Shown piece after piece: positions 9,301 through 12,467 of a stretch of 12,467 nt of DNA. A program made the position numbers and the translations under genes. Source of the stretch: Amoebophrya sp. AT5.2 (lineage: Eukaryota > Sar > Dinophyceae > Syndiniales > Amoebophryaceae); NCBI GenBank assembly GCA_005223375.1, contig RXOD01005794.1, positions 1-12,467 of the forward strand, written 5' to 3'. Each line of letters begins with the position of its first letter. The stretch's first letter is position 1. The notes beneath the pieces are model-generated. The model had not been told where the DNA came from and made no database searches. It was given only the letters and a program-made list of their open reading frames with translations.

Positions 9301-9504
9301 GCGATGTCAGAAGAACTATCCAGAACTGACATCGCGACCGCGATGTCAGACACGCCACCAGAGCCTAGACAGTGTTGAATTTGCATACTCTTTTCAGTAG
9401 ATTTAAGCGGTGAAGAATCTACTTACGAGCCGGGAGGGACGATGAATCAAAAATTGGAATTGTCTCCCGAGGCGGGATCGGGATTCCCATTGTTTGATTC
9501 GTAG
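6338..9504 (+). CDS. FkbM-family methyltransferase-domain protein with hydrophobic N-terminus (multi-exon; 5' half uncertain)
   Basis: The secure part is 7850-9289 plus 9404-9504. VLVAGCSEGDLL (near 8053-8090) fits the SAM-binding motif I position, and IDYVVIDVEGFEPKVLRGM (about 8556-8612) is the hallmark of the FkbM/Methyltransf_21 family, SAM-dependent methyltransferases typically O-methylating sugars or other hydroxyls. After splicing, the C-terminus reads GTPYGADLSGEESTYEPGG and ends FPLFDS with TAG at 9502-9504. Upstream exons: 7458-7586 (VWGHGILNKIAKKKVVQND), about 7308-7350 (QLLQLFKNMLKGLQ), and a frame from ATG 6338 starting MLWLKLLFFNMIIMFKMIIG, a possible signal anchor. The frame between 6338 and 7300 is open but Arg/Pro/Ser-rich and shifts before 7308, either through a GT-AG intron at 7139-7307/7310 or a smaller event near 7300. 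The tail is acidic (EDDVEDADAEADGG). Substrate and location are unknown; the anchor suggests the endomembrane system. Confidence 0.65.
6577..6629 (+). repeat. AAAAGTG direct repeat bracketing a 46-bp G/C-rich segment (possible small intron)
   Basis: AAAAGTG occurs at 6577-6583 and 6623-6629. The first copy is followed by GTAAAA, and the 46-bp unit contains a duplicated GCGGGCGCGG. Removing it shifts the frame to one reading LQFVGRTTERALPTARKP, which stops at TGA about 100 bp on. An additional junction would therefore be needed. Not resolved. Confidence 0.3.
7139..7310 (+). other. Possible GT-AG intron in the methyltransferase gene
   Basis: The donor is TTC CAG|GTCGCC at 7138/7139 and the acceptor is CGCCAG|CAG at 7307 or 7310. 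Either gives the +1 frame change needed to reach LLQLFKNMLKGLQ. The unspliced frame through here (MRFFTHGAYWNVHERLV) also looks coding, so a much smaller event near 7300 is the alternative. Confidence 0.35.
7351..7457 (+). mobile_element. Short 107-bp introner with 28-bp terminal inverted repeats
   Basis: Positions 7355-7382 match the reverse complement of 7433-7460 at 26 of 28, and an inner stem pairs 7386-7394 with 7415-7423 perfectly. The direct repeat CAGG lies at 7347-7350 and 7454-7457. Removing 107 bp joins AAA GGT CTT CAG G to TG TGG GGG CAC, giving LKGLQVWGHGILNKIAKKK. The intron has an AG end but no GT start. Almost the whole RNA would fold as one hairpin. Confidence 0.8.
7587..7849 (+). 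other. GT-AG intron joining to the methyltransferase-domain exon
   Basis: The 263-bp intron begins GTCGGAAG after GGAACAG and ends TTACAG. ACAG at 7583-7586 and 7846-7849 is in the same codon phase. The join gives EPISPGT-A-DFWALGVDVGS. An acceptor six bases earlier (7843) keeps the same frame. No TIR is evident. Confidence 0.6.
9290..9403 (+). mobile_element. 114-bp intron with internal 20-bp repeat hiding the apparent stop of the methyltransferase gene
   Basis: AGATT occurs at 9285-9289 and 9399-9403 in the same codon phase. Its removal turns ...GTPYGAD-TGA into GTPYGADLSGEESTYEPGG and so on, ending at TAG 9502-9504. Inside, a 20-bp perfect direct repeat lies at 9292-9311 and 9331-9350, and each copy contains TCGCG-AC-CGCGA. 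CGCGATGTCAG (9300-9310) pairs with 9326-9336. A polypyrimidine-CAG (CTTTTCAG) sits at the right end. The alternative is a stop at 9289-9291. Confidence 0.55.
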
Positions 9505-9802
9505 ATGCAACACAACAAAAAATGCAGCCTGCTCATAGCTATGTTTAGAGACGCAGACGTGACGAATGCGAATTCGAGAACAACTCCTGCTCATGGTATT
9601 AAAAATGCCGCGAAATGGCGGCGCGGCATCGTGAGAAAACATGTGACCCCGGAGATATGACCTGCCCGATGTTGAAGATCACCGCCTCGGCCATCCCCAT
9701 CGCCGATCGTCGCAAGTGACTGTCGCTCGGCTTCTACGAAATCCGCGGACTATCCCCGTCGTGCCGCCCATCACCTTTATTAAAAAATTTTGAATTGACC
9801 GG
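9505..9802 (+). other. Intergenic spacer upstream of the small membrane-protein gene
   Basis: The frame stays open for 51 codons after TAG 9502-9504 (MQHNKKCSLLIAMF... to TGA 9658-9660), with no further support as a gene. ATGCCGCG/CGCGGCAT (9605-9612 and 9622-9629) forms a perfect 8-bp hairpin. An AT-rich run CACCTTTATTAAAAAATTTTG lies about 20 bp before the ATG at 9803 and may be promoter or leader sequence. Confidence 0.4.
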
Positions 9803-11914
9803 ATGGGCGGCAAGAAGGGAAAGGGCGGCGGCAAGAGAAAGAAGGGCGGGTCGGACAGTGACAACTCTTCCAGTGACGACGACGGTCCGCGATTTGCGAC
9901 GGACACGGACTACACGCACCCGGATGGCACCCCCAACCGCACCCGCCTCCTCTTGGAGGTGTTGTTAGTGCTCGTGATTGCGTAGGCGAGGTGGGGGTCG
10001 GCGTCTAGAGACCAGCTGGTAAGCGGAGCGATGGGAGTGGGGTATTCGATGGGGCAACTGGGAGGGAGTTTAGCTTTAGTTTGTTTTTGTTTTTGTCAGT
10101 AGGGGGTGCGGGTGCAGTGCAGAGCGATGCCATGCCTGACGACCGCGGAAAGGCGCCGCCCTTCTTCTGCTGCGGACCACTTTCCAAGACGTAGCCAAAC
10201 AACACCCCAATAAACAACCCCCCACAATGAATTGATCACTTCCCACTTACGAGCGAGTTACCAACTGGTCCCGCCATATCGCGATGGTTGCCGTCCTGAT
10301 TGCTGGCGGTGTTTTCTTTCCGAAAGATATGTGCCCCCCAAAAAAAAAGGCGCGCTGCGATCACCTGAAGCCAATAAACACGGTGACCTGCGACGTGCCT
10401 GGGAAGAAGGACGTCACCGAAAAGAATAACCACGTACAAGCCAAATCCTGCTCAAACGGGGATCAGGGTAGTTAATACTCCTGCCATTGGGATCCGAGAT
10501 CGATCTATTAATTTACTTTTGGATTTGGGCACAAACAATCGACAAGATGAAGATGTTGACTTGGTATAAACACAAAGGGCATCGGAATCGGTGTCCTGGC
10601 GATGGGCATCTACTTCTACGACTGCCGCGATGCCTCGCATTACCTCCCCGATACTATAAATTATGATAGGGACGAATTTTCGGCGCGCCTTGCGCTCGTC
10701 TGTCACTCCGACTCCCACTCGCTGACGTATAATATTTCTGATTCTGCCCAGGTGTGTGGTTCACCTGTACCGCGGGCGACTACACGGAGTGCGGCAAGGA
10801 CAAGATGGACATGAAAAACTGCGATGACGATAGGACCAAGAACGCCAGCTATAGTTAGAAGTAATCATCTAGCTATAGCTTTAGGCTGTCATTGTCTTTG
10901 TCAACATAGTAAAGGGCGTATCTACTTCTAGGTCTAGCTCTAGGAGAACAACTCTCGTCTCCTGCGTGTAAGTAGCCAGATTCTTGTCCTTGCCAAAAAG
11001 AAATTAGCTGGGGGATAGAATTGTGTTGACAAACGCAAACCGATGAAAGCTGTAGAGGCTGCGCTTTTTTCTATAGCTGGTGCTGGGCCCGCCACACCGT
11101 ATCTGCAGGAGACCGAGACGCCAAAAGAAAAGGGAAAAGGGGATGACTTCGCGGCCAAGGAGAAGGATGGTGACAAGGGAAAAGGCAAAGACCTGTGATC
11201 CTGCGATCCGATCAATCCCTCGGAGGTTTTTATACTGAAGATCAACGAACAACCAAGATTTTTTGAACAACAACGACCTTCGGATGTTCATCAACGAGCT
11301 CCGTTCTCGGAGACCATCAGCCCGGGCGTGAACCCCGAAGTTGGCTTCAAGCTCGGGTTCATGACCCGGCTTATCCTCTCCTCTCACGACCCAGCTGATG
11401 GTCTCCTCGGTGGCGGTTCACACTATTTTTATCTCCTCGATCTATCTTCACATTCTGCTAGTCGTAGTCGTGCTACTGCTTTAATGAAAGGATCCGGGGG
11501 CGGGGGCCTACGCCATTCTCGATTGACATCTGCAGATAATGGACTGGATCTGCAAATGTCTATCGAGAATGGAGGCGGCCTACAGATGCCTGTAGAACAG
11601 CAGACTGGAGTCCAGTCTGCTGTTCTACAGGCGACCAACGAGCGCACCCGTACTCATCGAGCACCCGCACTGATCGACGACCGACTGCCACGGATTCTGT
11701 TACTTCTGGGGTCAGGGCATGATCAATCGTCATGAGTTCAACGTCGCTGATGCATGTTGAAGAATGAATCCGCTTTTCGTGGAACAAGAACACATAGTGG
11801 GTCAGATCAATCTTCATCGAGACTGATGATCAGCATCTGTCGCGGGGGCCGTTCGTTTGCATCCAGTCGGTAATTCGAAGAACAGTTTCCGTTGGGGCCC
11901 CGATTCCGAACTGA
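9803..11914 (+). CDS. Small basic, Cys-containing membrane protein, heavily split (up to 9 exons)
   Basis: Family not recognised. Modelled exons: 9803-9947, 10276-10468, 10580-10626, 10749-10847, 11095-11194, 11280-11310, 11411-11457, 11700-11752, 11829-11914; total 801 nt, 266 residues. It starts MGGKKGKGGGKRKKGG, then an Asp/Ser patch, a hydrophobic segment HIAMVAVLIAGGVFF (about 49-63), a Cys/Lys loop (MCPPKKKARCDH), a second hydrophobic segment GIGIGVLAMGIYFY (about 113-127) and a Cys cluster (DCPGVWFTCTAGDYTECGKD). A Lys/Glu/Gly tail leads to KGKDL, and then WRFTLFLSPRSIFTFCYFWG and FNVADDQHLSRGPFVCIQS. The first four exons are the best supported. If the intron at 10848 is retained the protein stops at TAG 10856-10858 (164 residues). 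If that at 11195 is retained it stops at TGA 11196. MFINELRSR at 11284 could instead start a separate gene. A further CCGAT join near 11904/12004 is possible. Confidence 0.5.
9948..10275 (+). mobile_element. Intron 1 of the small membrane-protein gene (328 bp, CCCGCC direct repeat)
   Basis: CCCGCC at 9942-9947 and 10270-10275 is in the same codon phase. The join reads PNRTRHIAMVAVLIAGG, creating an uninterrupted hydrophobic segment. Its length is close to those of the two long TIR introners. ACCAGCTGGTAA (10011-10022) is inverted at 10258-10269, 11 of 12 matching, but the arms are not terminal on the left. The left end has no GT. Confidence 0.65.
10469..10579 (+). mobile_element. Intron 2 of the small membrane-protein gene (111 bp, AGGG direct repeat)
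   Basis: AGGG at 10465-10468 and 10576-10579 is in the same codon phase; the join reads SNGDQGIGIGVLAMG. The interior is AT-rich and carries in-frame stops (TAA at 10473-10475), so an intron is required. The border could be read as GG...AG. No strong TIR. Confidence 0.6.
10627..10748 (+). mobile_element. Intron 3 of the small membrane-protein gene (122 bp, CTGCC direct repeat)
   Basis: CTGCC at 10622-10626 and 10744-10748 is in the same codon phase; the join reads IYFYDCPGVWFTCTAGDYTEC. The intron starts GCGATG. No convincing TIR. Confidence 0.6.
10848..11094 (+). mobile_element. Intron 4 of the small membrane-protein gene (247 bp, CGCCA direct repeat)
   Basis: CGCCA at 10843-10847 and 11090-11094 is in the same codon phase; the join reads DRTKNATPYLQETETPKEKG. 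TTTGTCAACA (10897-10906) is perfectly inverted at 11024-11033, and AGCTATAG lies near both ends. If the intron is not spliced, the protein ends NASYS. Confidence 0.5.
11195..11279 (+). other. Possible intron 5 (85 bp, GACCT direct repeat)
   Basis: GACCT at 11190-11194 and 11275-11279; the intron starts GTGATCC. The join gives GKGKDLRMFINELRSR. The TGA at 11196 would lie inside it. An equally open frame runs on past this TGA (CDPINPSEVFILKINEQ), so the join is uncertain. Confidence 0.35.
11311..11410 (+). mobile_element. 100-bp introner with terminal inverted repeats
   Basis: GGAGACCATCAGC at 11309-11321 is perfectly inverted at 11394-11406, with weaker pairing continuing inward. The direct repeat CTCGG lies at 11306-11310 and 11406-11410. 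In the modelled frame the join gives NELRSRWRFTLFLS. Confidence 0.65.
11458..11699 (+). mobile_element. Possible 242-bp intron with ATTCTG direct repeat, holding two palindromic elements
   Basis: ATTCTG lies at 11452-11457 and 11694-11699. About 21 bp at each end are imperfectly inverted (CTAGTCGTAGTCGTGCTACTGC on the left). The join reads RSIFTFCYFWGQGMINRHEFN. The interior is mostly palindromic. Confidence 0.45.
11505..11632. repeat. Two adjacent miniature palindromic elements with direct repeats
   Basis: Element 1: arms 11513-11537 and 11548-11572 pair at 23 of 25, flanked by GGCCTAC at 11505-11511 and 11577-11583 (72-bp period). Element 2: 11588-11609 and 11611-11632 are perfect reverse complements around one base, flanked by CTACAG at 11580-11585 and 11625-11630 (45-bp period). 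The flanking repeats of the two overlap. Confidence 0.9.
11753..11828 (+). mobile_element. Possible 76-bp intron (CTGATG direct repeat)
   Basis: CTGATG lies at 11747-11752 and 11823-11828. The ends are imperfectly inverted (GTTGAAGAATGAATC against GATGAAGATTGATC, the second on the opposite strand). The join reads HEFNVADDQHLSRGPFVC. The three in-frame TGAs in this stretch would be removed or left out of frame. Confidence 0.4.
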
Positions 11915-12155
11915 TGGAAAACCGTTTTCCGTACTTAGTTATCGGGACAAAGTACTTCTACGCGAATTCTCGGAGAATTTACGCAATGTTCAAATCCCGC
12001 CGATGAGTGATTACTTACATCGAATCGATAGCAATCATACCTAGCCCTAGCCGGAACATCAACATAGTACAAAAGTACAATAATTTACAATTAAGAAAGT
12101 CCATATCAATTTCAACATCAATTTACTCTGATTTACTCTACGTTACACTTCGAGG
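11915..12155 (+). other. Spacer before the last gene, with hairpins then AT-rich leader
   Basis: GGAAAAC-C-GTTTTCC (about 11916-11930) and GCGAATTCTC/GAGAATTTACGC (about 11962-11983) are short hairpins. A frame here reads ENRFPYLVIGTKYFYANSRR and ends at TGA 12003-12005; it could be another exon. From about 12040 to 12150 the sequence is AT-rich, as expected for a promoter or 5' leader. Confidence 0.4.
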
Positions 12156-12378
12156 ATGGGAGGTTGTTGCTGCGGGTCGGAGGTGGAAGAGTACGACTCT
12201 GAGTACGAGGACTCCGAATTCTATGGCGCCTACCCTGAGCACGAGAACCTCCCCAGAAGGGGCCTGGACCACTCCTGGGACAACAGCCACCCCGACATCG
12301 ACTACGACGGATCCCGCCGACCGCACACCGGCGAGAATGTCGACTGGCGTGTTGGGCACAACACTATGACGAGACCAG
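12156..12378 (+). CDS. Small acidic protein with MGGCCC N-terminus, first exon (3' end beyond window)
   Basis: Family not recognised. The ATG lies in TTCGAGGATGGGAGG after an AT-rich leader. The N-terminus MGGCCCGSEVEEYDSEYEDS has Gly2 and Cys4-6, the pattern of N-myristoylation plus palmitoylation that puts alveolate proteins at membranes; modification is inferred. The rest is rich in Asp, Glu, Tyr and His (EFYGAYPEHENLP), with no membrane segment. The exon probably ends at CAG|GT (12378) or at one of two GTAAGTG donors at 12382 and 12397; unspliced it stops at TGA 12405-12407. The window ends inside the presumed intron, just after a 10-G tract at 12414-12423. Confidence 0.6.
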
Positions 12379-12467
12379 GTGGTAAGTGGCTAAATGGTAA
12401 GTGTTGACTTTTTGGGGGGGGGGCTCTTCGGGGTGCCCTTTGGCGGTCCCAAGGAGAGCAGGTCTGC

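Noticed and set aside
9292..9350. Rho-independent-like terminator or CRISPR-like repeat
   Set aside because: Only two 20-bp copies with a short spacer, in a eukaryotic gene; better explained as internal structure of an intron.
9403..9642. 79-codon minus-strand frame
   Set aside because: It overlaps the spliced C-terminal exon of the methyltransferase gene and has no recognisable features.
9289..11198. TGA read as an amino acid, since frames stay open past TGA 9289-9291 and 11196-11198
   Set aside because: In-phase direct-repeat introns explain the first well and the second plausibly; tryptophan is coded by TGG throughout, and other frames end normally at TAA, TAG or TGA.
11328..11735. 135-codon plus-strand frame including VNPEVGFKLGFMTRL and DNGLDLQMSIENGG
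   Set aside because: Its first part lies inside the TIR-bounded 11311-11410 element, and its middle is the palindromic pair at 11505-11632; it starts at GTG.

Overview
The window reads as nuclear DNA of a protist. It has no bacterial operon layout, the genes are split, several proteins are low-complexity coiled coils, and one small gene appears cut into about nine exons. The most telling signal is the introns. Several carry long terminal inverted repeats (TIRs) and are bounded by short direct repeats that lie in the same codon phase on both sides, with borders that are often not GT-AG. This matches the introner elements known from genomes of Amoebophrya (Syndiniales, parasitic dinoflagellates), so I infer an Amoebophrya-like organism. 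The taxon is an inference; the repeats are seen directly.

All genes called are on the + strand. (1) 8-2827: Ser/Thr/Glu-rich protein with 12-residue repeats and C-terminal coiled coils, 4 exons, possibly open at the 5' edge. (2) 3087-6053: 879-residue coiled-coil protein, 2 exons separated by a 327-bp TIR introner. (3) 6338-9504: FkbM-type methyltransferase with a hydrophobic N-terminus. Its 3' half is secure, while the 5' half changes frame and is not fully resolved. (4) 9803-11914: small basic, Cys-containing membrane protein in up to nine exons. The first four exons are well supported and the later ones less so. (5) 12156 to the right edge: first exon of a small acidic protein starting MGGCCC, a likely lipid-modified membrane protein.

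The genes are separated by about 240-300 bp. They have no evident shared pathway. Two neighbouring coiled-coil proteins and two MGG-starting small proteins are the only hints of relatedness. Apparent in-frame stops (TGA at 9289 and 11196, TAG at 4755) fall inside intron models, so genetic-code change is not needed.

Besides introners, the window holds palindromic structures: a perfect 45-bp palindrome beside a 72-bp direct-repeat-flanked hairpin (11505-11632), a 23-bp-arm palindrome inside coding sequence (1311-1368), and a circularly permuted inverted repeat (424-584). I see no tRNA, rRNA, CRISPR array or transposase gene.

Method limit: exon joins were chosen by eye so that a direct repeat and the reading frame agree. 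Short repeats (3-5 bp) occur by chance, so joins lacking a TIR should be treated as hypotheses until checked against transcripts.
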